The notes: a model not told the origin generated them from the sequence alone. A stretch of 64,000 nt of DNA from Clostridiales bacterium (GCA_009911365.1 QXXF01000020.1:26277-90276); one strand, 5' to 3'; shown: positions 7,804 to 16,380, numbered from the stretch's first letter. A program made the numbers and translations.

Positions 7804-9181
7804 ATGAAACTGATCAAGGAAATTAGCGAGAAAACCGTTGATATTTTAGAAAATTTTTTTGACAATATCATGATATACAATTGTGAAGGCAAACTGTTAT
7901 ATGCCTGTGAAAAATTTTGGAGGGACACAAAACTGAACCCAGAAGAATTTTGCGGAAAAACAATTGCAGATATTAGCACCTTGGGAATATACAAACCATG
8001 CGCAGGTGAAATCGCTTATCAAACAAAAGACCGCATCACCATCGTACAAAGGGCGTTTTTAGATGAAATCAGCGTTGTCACAGCACTGCCGGTCAAGGAT
8101 AAAAATGGAGAGATTTTTTTATACATCACTTATGCGGAGAACAATGACAAAATCATAGAATTAGAAGATAAATTAGATCAAATGAATCAATATATCATAG
8201 AAAAAGATAAAGAATTGATCGAAATCATCAGTCATAAATTTTTGAGCAATGAGTACACAGGAAAAAACAACCAAGTACTAAAAGTACAAAAACTGATCGA
8301 ACGTATCGCGGATTTTGACGCAAATGTGCTGCTAATGGGCGAAACAGGAGTCGGAAAAACCACGCACGCAGAAAAAATACATTCCAAAGGAAAAAGAAGA
8401 GATTTGCCGTTCATCGAAATCAACTGCGCCGCTATACCAGAAACCCTGCTAGAAAGCGAATTGTTCGGATATGAAAAAGGGGCCTTCACTGGGGGCCAGC
8501 GCAAAAGGAAAAATCGGTCAGATCGAGCTAGCAAATGGCGGGACTCTATTTCTCGATGAAATCAGCGAATTAAGCATTTCTTTACAGTCAAAATTATTGA
8601 AAGTGATTCAGGACAAACAAATCATCAGAATCGGAGGCACAAAGATGATCGATGTTGACTTTAGACTGATCACAGCTTCCAACAGAGATTTAAGCGAACT
8701 GGTAAATCAGAGAGAATTCCGGGCAGACCTGTATTACCGGTTAAACGTGATCCCCATCAAAATACCTGCCTTGAGGGAAAGACGAGAAGACATCATACCT
8801 TTCATCCATTTCTTTTTAGATAAATTCAATAAAAAGTATCACGAAAGCAAGCATTTAAGCAAGCGGTTGTTGAACCATTATTTTCATTATGACTGGCCTG
8901 GCAATGTAAGGGAGCTGGAAAACACCATTGAACGGTTAGTGTTAACAGTAGAAAACGACAAAATCGATGTGATTGATATTGTTGAAGACGAAAAAAACAG
9001 CAATCTGATAGATGATATTGATGAAAACAGCGGATTAAGCGACATTCTATCCGCACAGGAAAAGATGATCTTGATAAAAGCCTTCAGTCAATGCGAAGGA
9101 AATATCAGCGCAATGGCAAAAAAATTAAAAATTTCAAAGCAGTCCATCATGCGCAGATTGGAAAAATATCAGATTCAATAG
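7804..9181 (+). pseudogene. Sigma-54-dependent activator (PAS-AAA+-Fis), frameshifted
   Basis: Two overlapping frames together encode one bacterial enhancer-binding protein of about 458 residues. Part one (ATG 7804, site AGAGGAG) has a PAS-like sensor, a coiled linker and the AAA+ start with Walker A GETGVGKT and ESELFGYEKGAFTGG. Part two continues in the next frame as AKGKIGQIELANGGTLFLDE, then LYYRLNVIPI and WPGNVRELENTIERL, and ends in a Fis-like helix-turn-helix (SAMAKKLKISKQSIMRRLE). The break is one extra G in a G5 run (8491-8495), inside the GAFTGA loop that contacts sigma-54. Predicted target is the adjacent BCCT operon. It could be a pseudogene, a sequencing error or a phase-variable switch. 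Confidence 0.85.
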
Positions 9182-9218
9182 CCATACTCCAGGCGACTGC
9201 CTTCAGTCGTCACTCATC

Positions 9219-9234
9219 TGTCCAAATACGGACA
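9219..9234. promoter_or_regulatory. Candidate activator site UAS1
   Basis: Inverted repeat TGTCC-N6-GGACA, 157 bp upstream of the -24 element of the BCCT operon. An identical arrangement lies exactly 100 bp downstream, and a degenerate third copy (around 9239-9256, CAAAATCGGGCACAA) follows this one. Confidence 0.65.
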
Positions 9235-9318
9235 CAATATTCAAAATCGGGCACAACGTTTCTAAATAACCAAATTCCACCCTCTTGTATGCATGAATAT
9301 CAAAAAGCAGATTTAATC

Positions 9319-9334
9319 TGTCCATAAGTGGACA
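9319..9334. promoter_or_regulatory. Candidate activator site UAS2
   Basis: Second TGTCC-N6-GGACA inverted repeat, 57 bp upstream of the -24 element. The shared arms and different 6-bp centres fit binding by a dimeric enhancer-binding protein, most simply the product of the gene at 7804. Confidence 0.65.
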
Positions 9335-9345
9335 TACTGATCAAT

Positions 9346-9373
9346 AAAAAGGCGGCGAATCAGCCGTTTTTTT
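9346..9373 (+). terminator. Terminator between activator gene and -24/-12 promoter
   Basis: An 11-bp stem (AAAAAGGCGGC with GCCGTTTTTTT, two G-U pairs) and 6-nt loop ends in a T7 run, only 2 bp before the -24 element. It would insulate the BCCT operon from read-through. Confidence 0.7.
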
Positions 9374-9375
9374 GT

Positions 9376-9390
9376 TGGCACATAGTTTGC
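9376..9390 (+). promoter_or_regulatory. Sigma-54 (-24/-12) promoter of BCCT operon A
   Basis: TGGCAC-N5-TTGC matches the sigma-54 consensus at every key base. It precedes the decayed BCCT transporter by about 36 bp and lies downstream of two TGTCC-N6-GGACA sites. Confidence 0.9.
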
Positions 9391-9425
9391 GTCTATATAT
9401 TCGCATCAGAAAGAAGGCGGATATT

Positions 9426-10410
9426 ATGAAGAAACAGATATCCCAAAATCACAATGGTGATCATCAATCCATTATGCAAAAGGAACACTTTAGGGGCTCA
9501 TTTGACAAGACATTGGTCATCGTGCCCATTGTTCTCGTCATTTTGCTATCTCTCTGTTTTTTTTAACCCGGAAGGCAGTTTAAAATCGTTGAATGACTTT
9601 GGTAATTTTTTTGTATCCAAAACCGGGTGGTTCTTTCTATTGTTTTCCGTTTTCATGGTTTGCTTTTCTGCCTGGTGAGCTTTTGGAAAATATGGAAAAG
9701 TAAAGCTTGGCGGAAAAGAGGCAAAGCCAAAATATTCGATGGGGGCTTATATCATCATGCTTTTCAGTGCTGGAATGGCCCTAAGTGCCGACGCAGTCTT
9801 TGGAAGAGGGTTCGGTCAAGGATGGACAGTGTTTTTCTACTGCTATGCCTGGGGCTTCATGGCCATGACCGCAGTCGTGATCGTAAAAGTGTCCTATGGC
9901 AGAACCTTTCGAGAAATGATCCTGGGAAACACATTAGCCATATCCGCCGGGCTATGGGTGCTGTTCGGCATTAATAGCAGCAATGGCATGGCTCTGCAGC
10001 TAAAGGGCAAAGTGGACATTGTAAGCATTTTACAAAACCAAGGACAACATGAAGCCATTATCGCTATTTTAAAAGAAAGCGTATTAGGGCCGACTTTCGG
10101 AGTATTGGCGTTCGCCATAATGATGATCTTCTTTGTATCGACCACAATGGACGCGGCCTCTCTGGCACTGGCTGAAGCATCCACAAAGAAATTGAACTTA
10201 AACGAAGAACCTAACCCGATATTAAGATTAATATGGTGCATTGTTCTGACCTTGGTTCCCCTGACGCTTACCTTTTTAGGCACTGGGCTGGATTCCTTGC
10301 AGTCCTTATGTAATTTGATCGGATGGCCGATTATGATCATCGGTATCATTGTGCTTTTCAAAACAGTGCGCCAGGCAAAAATCGATAGGATCGATAAGGA
10401 TGTTGATTGA
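9426..10410 (+). pseudogene. BCCT-family transporter, multiply broken
   Basis: Remnant of a betaine/carnitine/choline-type transporter. It begins MKKQISQNHNGDHQS with an AGAAGGCGG site, then breaks three times: one extra T in a T8 run (9557-9564); a TGA at 9676-9678 after CFSAW where the frame continues AFGKYGKVKLGGKEAK; and an in-frame loss of about 220 residues, so that the TM2 segment YIIMLFSAGMA runs directly into FGQGWTVFFYCYAWGF, which matches the TM8 region of the intact homologue at 22323. The C-terminal third (SYGRTFREMILGN, TTMDAASLALAEAS, GWPIMIIGI) is well preserved. Non-functional as a transporter; decay appears recent. Confidence 0.92.
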
Positions 10411-10486
10411 TGAAGCGACGAATGATAAGGTGGCTGAAAAACCTTGAATTTTTCATAAAAACACTTGATTATATGAGGAGGAAATT

Positions 10487-11430
10487 ATGAATAACACTGT
10501 GAAGGGAATGTCATTTGTGCAAAGCGTATTTGGTGATTGGCTGTGGAAAGTCACCAGTCTAGACGATGATTCCAGAATCGACGCAGATCTACAGATCCAC
10601 AAGGGCCCGAGAGAAGTGGATGATTATCAATTATGCGAATTGTATGACAAACTCAAAGAAAACGTTAAAGTCTTTGAAGTAGAATATCGAGAAATCGAGG
10701 GGCTAAGAGCGCATGAAGAAATCGTCAACGCCTATTATCACACAACCTTAGAGTCGCTGAAAGAAGGACATCCGATCATTATGGCCGGCGGACATTGTAC
10801 GTTTGCTCCTGGCGTGGTTGGCGCATTAGATGAATACTACCATGTCAATAAAACCATGGGCATCATATGGGTCGATGCCCATGGGGACATTAAATCAAAA
10901 CAACCAGCGATAACCGCCTGCTAGCAGGAATGCCGCTGGGAACTATCTTGGGTCTTGGCATGGAAAAATAGAGATTGGCCGGAGTTCTCAAGAAGCCTTT
11001 GGACGGAAAACATGTGTTGATCAGCGATTACAGAGTGAAAACGCCTGAAGTCAAAGAGGAGTTTGACAGAGCGGGGATACATACCCTGGACAGTAAAGGC
11101 TTCAATGATCCTATTGCCTGGGAAAACGCTGTACAAGAAATCGCTGACCAGGTAGATGTCATATACCTTCATATTGATATTGATATTGATATTTTAAAAG
11201 CAACATACATCCCCATGTTTTCTTCTGTCTTTGAAACGCCAGGCGGAAACGACATCGATGTGGTAATGAGAAGCATACAAACCGTAATGAAAACCGGAAA
11301 AGTCCAAGCATACGGCGTGTATAACACTGTGTTTGACACAGAGGGATATGGATACGAAACCACAACATTGACAGGAATGAAATTGATCGCGGCAGGTATC
11401 GACGCATGGAAACATTATCCGGCAAAATAA
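10487..11430 (+). pseudogene. Arginase/agmatinase-family hydrolase, broken
   Basis: Ureohydrolase-fold protein (metal-dependent hydrolysis of guanidino or related C-N bonds). The first frame starts MNNTVKGMSFVQSVFGDW behind ATGAGGAGG and contains AGGHCTFAPG and WVDAHGDI, the latter the family metal motif DAHxD. The frame shifts at the A4 run near 10897-10900 (expected continuation SDNRLLAGMPLGTILGLGME), meets TAG at 10969-10971 where Trp is likely, then runs open to 11430. The second metal motif, normally SxDxDxxDP-like, reads HIDIDIDILKATYIP because ATTGAT is present three times, suggesting slippage. It lies 76 bp after the BCCT remnant, in the same sigma-54 operon. Confidence 0.85.
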
Positions 11431-12071
11431 AAAAGCAAACCGTTATTTCGATTTCCATAATATTCGGTTATATTTTGATACTAATGATACCGATCGCAAG
11501 AAACGCATTTACACAGCTAAACAGTGACCATGCCTATCTCATGGGGTTCATAAACTTCACGATTCTTTCAACATTGGGAGAAATCATAACCCTAAGGACC
11601 AAGCATAGGCAATGGGTCATATTGGCTGGGCTCAAGTATAAAATACTGTTATGGGGATCCATTGGAGTGGTTGTCACATTCGCCTTTCAGCTGTTCGCAG
11701 GAGGCGTGGCCTATTTATTCGCAACTGGAGCCATTGACATGGCAGGAAACAAATTTCTCTTGGCCTTTGTTACTTCTGTCAGCATGAATGCCCTTTTTTC
11801 ACCAACGTTCATGTTGTTCCACGAAGTGTCCGCAGCCTGCATAGAGCAGAGAGCAATTGGAGGCACAATGACAGTAAAGGCCGTATCGCAAAAAATCCAT
11901 TGGGAAACTTTCATCTCGTTTGTCATACTGAAAACGATCCCATTTTTTTGGATACCCGCGCATACCCTTGTCTTCCTGCTGCCAGAAGAATACCGGATCA
12001 TTGGCGCAGCCATATTGTCATTTGTGTTAGGTTTGATTTTATCCATCAAAATAAGGGCTCCTTCCATATGA
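11406..12071 (+). CDS. Integral membrane protein, 221 aa
   Basis: About four to five hydrophobic spans: ISIIFGYILILMIPIA (residues 15-30), YLMGFINFTILSTLG, ILLWGSIGVVVTFAFQLF, FLLAFVTSVSMNALF and a C-terminal IIGAAILSFVLGLILS. The FxxG and HEVSAACIEQ segments faintly recall the Mpv17/PMP22-like bacterial proteins, but I cannot assign it. The start at 11406 overlaps the end of the arginase remnant by 25 bp with a weak GGCAGGT site, suggesting translational coupling in the same operon. It is the only member of that operon with an intact frame, so it may be functional or simply not yet hit. Confidence 0.65.
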   Translation: METLSGKIKKQTVISISIIFGYILILMIPIARNAFTQLNSDHAYLMGFINFTILSTLGEIITLRTKHRQWVILAGLKYKILLWGSIGVVVTFAFQLFAGGVAYLFATGAIDMAGNKFLLAFVTSVSMNALFSPTFMLFHEVSAACIEQRAIGGTMTVKAVSQKIHWETFISFVILKTIPFFWIPAHTLVFLLPEEYRIIGAAILSFVLGLILSIKIRAPSI

Positions 12072-12081
12072 AGGGGTCCTT
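12053..12081 (+). terminator. Terminator-like hairpin at end of operon A
   Basis: AAGGGCTCCTTC (12053-12064) and GAAGGGGTCCTT (12070-12081) form a 12-bp stem with two G-U pairs and a 5-nt loop that contains part of the stop codon of the preceding gene. The T tract behind it is poor (GGTTTG). Confidence 0.5.
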
Positions 12082-12144
12082 GGTTTGTATGAAAAAAGAG
12101 CTGGCGAAATAATGGCTGATCAAGGCCACAGGGAAATAGGCGAT

Positions 12145-12309
12145 TCATTTCTTTTCTAATAATTTCAATATCTGCTCTGCCCCTTCCCTAGCGTCCGCCA
12201 TGATTTCTTTAGGGCCCATTTTAATATGCCGCAAAGAATTATGCTCCCTAATCCGTTTGATATCTTTGCTCGTGAAATCTTTACTAATCTCTGGATATAT
12301 CATCATCAT
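12145..12309 (-). CDS. Small protein, 52-54 aa, putative partner of PIN toxin
   Basis: Reads MMMIYPEISKDFTSKDIKR at its start and ends EGAEQILKLLEKK. Three consecutive ATG codons (12301-12309) allow starts that differ by one residue each, and GGAAGAAG lies directly upstream. The YPEISKDFTxxDIxxIRE pattern resembles small proteins that I recall next to PIN-domain genes in cyanobacteria and Clostridia, where the pair behaves as a toxin-antitoxin-like unit. The frame overlaps the 3' end of the broken PIN gene by 26 bp, the expected order. It is intact although its partner is dead. Assignment by context and motif only. Confidence 0.6.
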   Translation of the reverse strand: MMMIYPEISKDFTSKDIKRIREHNSLRHIKMGPKEIMADAREGAEQILKLLEKK

Positions 12310-12686
12310 CTTCTTCCAATAAAACAGAGGGTGGGTAAACGAATAGGACCTTATACTCCTCCAATGTGGTAATTGCTTTTATGCCTCGGGCAGTTTTTAT
12401 ATTTACAATATGTTTAAAATTTCAAGATATAATAATATCGCAGCCGCTATATGTTGACAGTCATCAAAGCCTTTCTTAATATACCAAAGTCAATAAATTT
12501 CTCTGCTAGCGCTATCGTATCTTCATTTGTTCGAATCAGTTCATAACTGATTTGGTTTAAATGCTCCAATAACAACGCCAACTTTTCCTCTTGATATTTT
12601 CCGATTTCATTTAATACTATATCTGAAATGTAAACTTCATAGCACTCTTGACGAAACATTTTCCATAGCAACTGTGTGTCATTCAT
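12284..12686 (-). pseudogene. PIN-domain ribonuclease (VapC-like), broken
   Basis: The readable part starts MNDTQLLWKMFRQECYEVY and continues ISDIVLNEIGKYQEEKLALL, typical of the middle of PIN-domain proteins, but the N-terminal MKIYLDTS-type segment with the first catalytic Asp is absent. Downstream the frame slips at the A run near 12472 (expected RKKGFDDCQHIAA), loses a few residues, then shows CDIIIS, TGA at 12422-12424 where Trp is expected, NFKHIVNIKTARGIKAITTL and LLEEDDDD before TAG at 12284. At least four lesions make it a pseudogene. If once active it would cut RNA and be neutralised by the small downstream protein. Confidence 0.8.
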
Positions 12687-12783
12687 CTTTTCTCCAGTAT
12701 ACTATCCCTCAATCAATCGCACAGCCAACGAAACAAAGCCCTCCATCTACGCATACCTACCACAACTATTCCCTATCCTAGCC

Positions 12784-13174
12784 TCACCTCACCGCCGCCA
12801 TCAGCGGCAGCAAAAACGGCACCACAAATGTCAGCACTGCGCCTGTCATCAAAATCGGCATAAACAGCACAGTCAAAAATTCCCGCATCACGTTCACCAG
12901 GAAGCCATATGCGCCCACTTCCAATCCATACGCCTCTGTCATAAAAGCCCCTGTAATGCTATAGTAGCTCATGCCTCCTGCGGATATGACCGATATATGG
13001 AAAGGGACCCCCCCCCAGCAGCACGCCCGCTATGTACCCATCAAGTATGCTACCCACTAAAATCGCTGCCGGAAGAAAAAGTATCTTCAGTCCCAGCAAA
13101 CAGATAAATCGGTAGACCTCTTTATTGGCCCCCGCAAGATCCCCACGCATACACACAAAAGGCATCCAAGTCAT
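12784..13174 (-). pseudogene. LysO-like exporter C-terminal domain, broken
   Basis: The first frame (MTWMPFVCMRGDLAG to LLGLKILFLPAAILVGSILD) and the second (ISAGGMSYYSITGAFMTEAYG, ELGALAFL-like GLEVGAYGFLVNVMREFL) match the LysO (YbjE/DUF340) lysine exporter fold. They are split by one extra G in a G9 run (C9 at 13008-13016 on the plus strand). About 40 residues including the signature GGATSMDTTLPV-type motif are missing between PILM and TGAVLTFVVPFLLPLM. The first ATG overlaps the stop of the CAAX protease (ATGA at 13171-13174), so the two were translationally coupled. Only the C-terminal half of the family is represented. Confidence 0.8.
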
Positions 13175-13923
13175 CCTACGCCTTCATTCTCCCGCTTCGT
13201 TTTTCCCCTGCCATTCTTTTCCCGATACACAAGCATCACAAAGACTGCGAATATAACGCACAGCGTAACAACACTGGCGATGGTCGATGACAGCTCCATC
13301 GATGGAAATTGTTCAAATTTCAACATATACGTCACAAAGGCGTTAGGAAGATTCACGAAATACGCAACCACCAAATTGCTGCCTGAAAACTTGTATGCGG
13401 CAGCGAATCCCACTCCAACGGCAAACAGCAGCATCAAGTCTTCCAATGTACGAAATCCAGGATATCCCAGATGGTAAAGGGAAAACATCAACCCGGAAGC
13501 AAGGATCGCAGGTAATGCCCCGAACGCTTTTTCAAGTCTGGTTTGGCAAAAACCCTGGAAGAAAAATTCTTCAAAAAATGTGGTCATGATCAGCGGCACA
13601 ACGCCCATAGGCAGCAGCTCCCACGGAACCGCTCTGCCAGCGGCCACCATGGGGATTAGCTGTCCGCCAACCGAAAAACCAACAAATACCACCAGAATTG
13701 AGAGCTGCCTCTTGCCAAAAGGCCTTAATCCCATGAGAGCAAACAAACTTTTTTCTTTGTGCAGCAAGAAAATCGGAACCAAGAAACTGCACGCCACCCC
13801 ATACAAAAGATGATACCAGAAAAAATACCAAAATGGCCTTGGATACACATTTGCCAGTGCCACACAAAGAATCACTATGATCTCTATACAAACGCAACAG
13901 ATAATTGTTTTTCGTTGATTCAT
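13171..13923 (-). CDS. CPBP (CAAX/Abi) intramembrane metalloprotease
   Basis: A 250-residue protein with seven or eight hydrophobic spans and the Abi/CPBP signature: EEFFFQGFCQ (motif 1), SLYHLGYPG (motif 2) and a late N in VNLPNAF. In active members motif 1 is EExxxR; here the Arg position is Gln, which could lower or abolish activity. Two ATG codons are possible; the one at 13923 is 8 nt from AAAGGA and preferred over 13929. Family roles include bacteriocin immunity and prenyl-protein processing; nothing here favours one. It is upstream of, and coupled to, the decayed LysO-like gene. Confidence 0.8.
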   Translation of the reverse strand: MNQRKTIICCVCIEIIVILCVALANVYPRPFWYFFWYHLLYGVACSFLVPIFLLHKEKSLFALMGLRPFGKRQLSILVVFVGFSVGGQLIPMVAAGRAVPWELLPMGVVPLIMTTFFEEFFFQGFCQTRLEKAFGALPAILASGLMFSLYHLGYPGFRTLEDLMLLFAVGVGFAAAYKFSGSNLVVAYFVNLPNAFVTYMLKFEQFPSMELSSTIASVVTLCVIFAVFVMLVYREKNGRGKTKRENEGVG

Positions 13924-14159
13924 TTTCATTTCCTTTCACCTGTTTCTACAGATTCTTTGCCGATCAATATAGCCATTTCCACAGCATTGCCTTGATTTTG
14001 AATTTTACAAGCCAGCATGCAAATCGCCTAATGGATAAATGATTCCACGCAAAACAGAGTTATCCGCTCTTACGTTTCTCCGCTGTGGCCTCGAAATCCG
14101 CAGTTTGGGTATTCCATTTTTAATATCGCTGTGCTATGATAGTAATGCTTATAAAAATC

Positions 14160-14175
14160 ACTTTATACATAAAGT
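14160..14175. promoter_or_regulatory. Palindrome upstream of padR, candidate autoregulatory operator
   Basis: ACTTTAT-AC-ATAAAGT has perfect 7-bp arms and lies 37 bp before the padR start, next to TACTAT, a plausible -10. PadR proteins commonly repress their own promoters through such sites. Confidence 0.5.
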
Positions 14176-14211
14176 ACTATAGAGCTGATTAACTGTCAAG
14201 GAGGATCTATC

Positions 14212-14748
14212 GTGTTATCAAAACCCGCAACCATGCTTTTAGGCCTTATTTACGAAAAGCCGCTCAACGCATATGAAATCATCAAACGCTTGGACTACAT
14301 GAACGTAAAATGGTGGTTCCATATCTCTGATTCAACCGTTTATTCTACGCTGAAAGTCCTTGAAAAAAAGGGATTCTTATTGGGCACTTCGGAAAAGGTC
14401 GGAAATATGCCAGACCGCACGGTTTATCGTTTGTCCGATCAAGGCAAGACCGCATTTCAAGACACTTTGCGTGCCTCCATTTTACAGTTCGATTATGATA
14501 CCAATATCTTTTCCATCGCTGCCTTTTTCCTAAATGCGTTTCCACCCCAGCAGCAACAGGAGCTTTTAAAAAAACGCCTTGATCTTTTACAAAAATATCA
14601 GGAAGGAATCGAAAAGCAAGTGAGCCCATTGTGGGAAAGCGAAGTGTCTGCGATCCATGCCGCAAACGTGAAAAGAATGATGGATTTAGTAGATGCGGAA
14701 ATCACAGGAACCCGCCGTTTACTGGAAAGCTGTAACGAAGAGGCCTGA
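14212..14748 (+). CDS. PadR-family transcriptional regulator
   Basis: 178 residues with an N-terminal winged helix (LLGLIYEKPLNAYEIIKRLD, then ISDSTVYSTLKVLEKKGFL and the wing DRTVYRLSDQGK) and a C-terminal helical dimerisation domain, the PadR subfamily-2 layout. Start is GTG at 14212 behind AAGGAGGATCTATC. Such repressors sense phenolics, drugs or envelope stress and usually control a neighbour. The next gene downstream on the same strand encodes a flavodoxin lipoprotein, 230 bp away, and is a candidate target. A perfect palindrome lies just upstream. Confidence 0.88.
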   Translation: MLSKPATMLLGLIYEKPLNAYEIIKRLDYMNVKWWFHISDSTVYSTLKVLEKKGFLLGTSEKVGNMPDRTVYRLSDQGKTAFQDTLRASILQFDYDTNIFSIAAFFLNAFPPQQQQELLKKRLDLLQKYQEGIEKQVSPLWESEVSAIHAANVKRMMDLVDAEITGTRRLLESCNEEA

Positions 14749-14978
14749 CCAGACCGCAGGAATAGAACCTGAAAGCGGTGATAAAACGCTGGCAGATGCC
14801 ACAATGCGGCCAGCCGCTCCATCCGCAGGTGCAGTCTCCCATACTCAAGAGGCATATGCAGTCATAAAACAGAAGCATTAGACATATTAGAATGATCGCT
14901 ATATGATAAACTTGTTCCACAAGGAGAACCCTTGATACTTACTATATGACCAATGAAATTTTGAAAGGAGTATTTAAC

Positions 14979-15581
14979 ATGAAAAAAGTGCTTTCTTTAC
15001 TTGTGATTTTTGCCATGCTGTTCTCTTTAGCATCATGCGGCGGCAGCGCTGAAAAGGAAACCACTGGCCAGAAAGCTCAATCCGCAAGCCAGGAATCCCA
15101 ACCCGCAGGCGCTGGCTCCAAAAGTTTAGTGGCCTATTTTTCCTGCACTGGCAACACAAAAGCTGTGGCGGAAAAGATAGCGGATCTCACAGGCGCAGAA
15201 CTGTACGAAATCGTCCCGGAAACGCCTTATACAGATGAAGACCTGGATTATAACAATGATGATTGCCGTGCCAACAAGGAAATGAACGATCCGTCCGCAC
15301 GCCCCGTCATAGGCAGCGACCCGATCGACACTGCCGCATATGACACCATCTATATTGGATTTCCTATTTGGTGGGGAACCATGCCAAGGATCATCGACAC
15401 CTTCCTTGACACTTACGATCTATCCGGAAAAACCGTCATGCCATTCTGCACGTCCGGCGGCAGTGGGATCTCCCAGGCAGTGGAAAGCATGAAACAAGCA
15501 GAACCTGACGCAATTATCAAAGAGGGCCTTCAGGCAAGCGGCCCAGATGACAGCGAACTAACCACATGGCTTGGAAACTGA
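14979..15581 (+). CDS. Flavodoxin-domain lipoprotein
   Basis: 200 residues. An N-terminal signal with the lipobox LASC places the lipidated Cys at residue 20. A Q/S-rich linker follows, then a flavodoxin-like domain starting SLVAYFSCTGNTKAVAEKIA (the phosphate loop S-x-T-G-N-T), with PIWWGTMPR and CTSGGSGIS forming the isoalloxazine side. It is probably a membrane-anchored extracytoplasmic flavoprotein. A longer frame from 14946 exists, but GAAAGGAG sits correctly for the ATG at 14979. Surface flavodoxins are common in anaerobes and may link to extracytoplasmic electron transfer, which is inference. Confidence 0.88.
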   Translation: MKKVLSLLVIFAMLFSLASCGGSAEKETTGQKAQSASQESQPAGAGSKSLVAYFSCTGNTKAVAEKIADLTGAELYEIVPETPYTDEDLDYNNDDCRANKEMNDPSARPVIGSDPIDTAAYDTIYIGFPIWWGTMPRIIDTFLDTYDLSGKTVMPFCTSGGSGISQAVESMKQAEPDAIIKEGLQASGPDDSELTTWLGN

Positions 15582-15609
15582 GAACGTCTGCGCAAGGAAA
15601 CCCGCAATA

Positions 15610-15957
15610 TCAGTCAAAAAATTTGCCTTTATAAAAGTTTTCATTGCCCAGTTTCTTTGCTGTCAGTCTGAACATCACGCAGCCATCGGGGCATACGATA
15701 TCTTTGCTGTATCTGCTGCTCCCACCCACATTTTCCAAGTCGCCACCGCTTCTGACAGCCTCCATGGTGGGAAACAGCATCATCATGACCTTCGAACAAA
15801 TGCCCTGTCCATCCCCATTGACAGGGCAGCCGTAGGTGCAGGTGTACTTGTCCCCGATTTCTTCGCCGTTTCGACAGTACCGCTCTGTGTGGTCGCTGCG
15901 GAGAAATCCGATCACTTCGATTTCAAATTCATATTCCTCATCATACCATTTCTTCAT
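15610..15957 (-). CDS. TIGR04076-type small cysteine-containing protein
   Basis: 115 residues with EFEIEVIGF at the N terminus, GDKYTCTYGCP, then GQGICSKVMMMLFPTMEAVRSGG and CPDGCVMFRL, the pattern of the TIGR04076 family of small anaerobe proteins of unknown function. The start ATG is preceded by AGGAGGAAATC. It is convergent with the flavodoxin lipoprotein and no operon partner is evident. The conserved cysteines may bind metal. Confidence 0.75.
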   Translation of the reverse strand: MKKWYDEEYEFEIEVIGFLRSDHTERYCRNGEEIGDKYTCTYGCPVNGDGQGICSKVMMMLFPTMEAVRSGGDLENVGGSSRYSKDIVCPDGCVMFRLTAKKLGNENFYKGKFFD

Positions 15958-16063
15958 GATTTCCTCCTAAAATCCTATAGTTTCACTTGACATGAAACAA
16001 AAGCGCGCCTCATGTTGTAGTTAATGCCCGCCATTTTATCATCTTGTCCCGGTAAGTCACAGA

Positions 16064-16378
16064 TTATGCTAGGCTATGCGGCAATCCCATATATAACAAC
16101 GGATAAGGATTTCCCTGCTCATCCCGTTCTGTCCTTTTGTAGACTTGAAAGCCCATGTGTTCATAAAAGCCTTTTGCCTGCGGATTCTGTTCGTTGACCG
16201 CTAGCTCATGGATATCATGGTTTTCGATCCCATATTGAAACAGCCTTTTTCCATATCCTTTGCCTCTGGCTTCAGGCACGATGAACAACATTTCCAGCTT
16301 TTGTCCGTCAATGCCCATAAAAGCCACTGGCGACTCGCTCTTCTCCTCTGCGATGATCAAATGCGGTATCGCTTCCAA
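16064..16378 (-). pseudogene. GNAT acetyltransferase, 5'-truncated remnant
   Basis: The GNAT core is clear: LEMLFIVPEARGKGYGKRLF (beta-4 and the acetyl-CoA loop), ELAVNEQNPQAKGFYEHMGF, and RTERDEQGNPYPLLYM. The roughly 40 N-terminal residues of this subfamily are missing. The only available start is TTG at 16376-16378, which has no convincing ribosome site and lies 2 bp after the stop of the upstream flavin-reductase remnant. This suggests a deletion joining the two genes. It could still be translated by coupling, so inactivity is likely but unproven. Confidence 0.6.
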
Positions 16379-16380
16379 AG

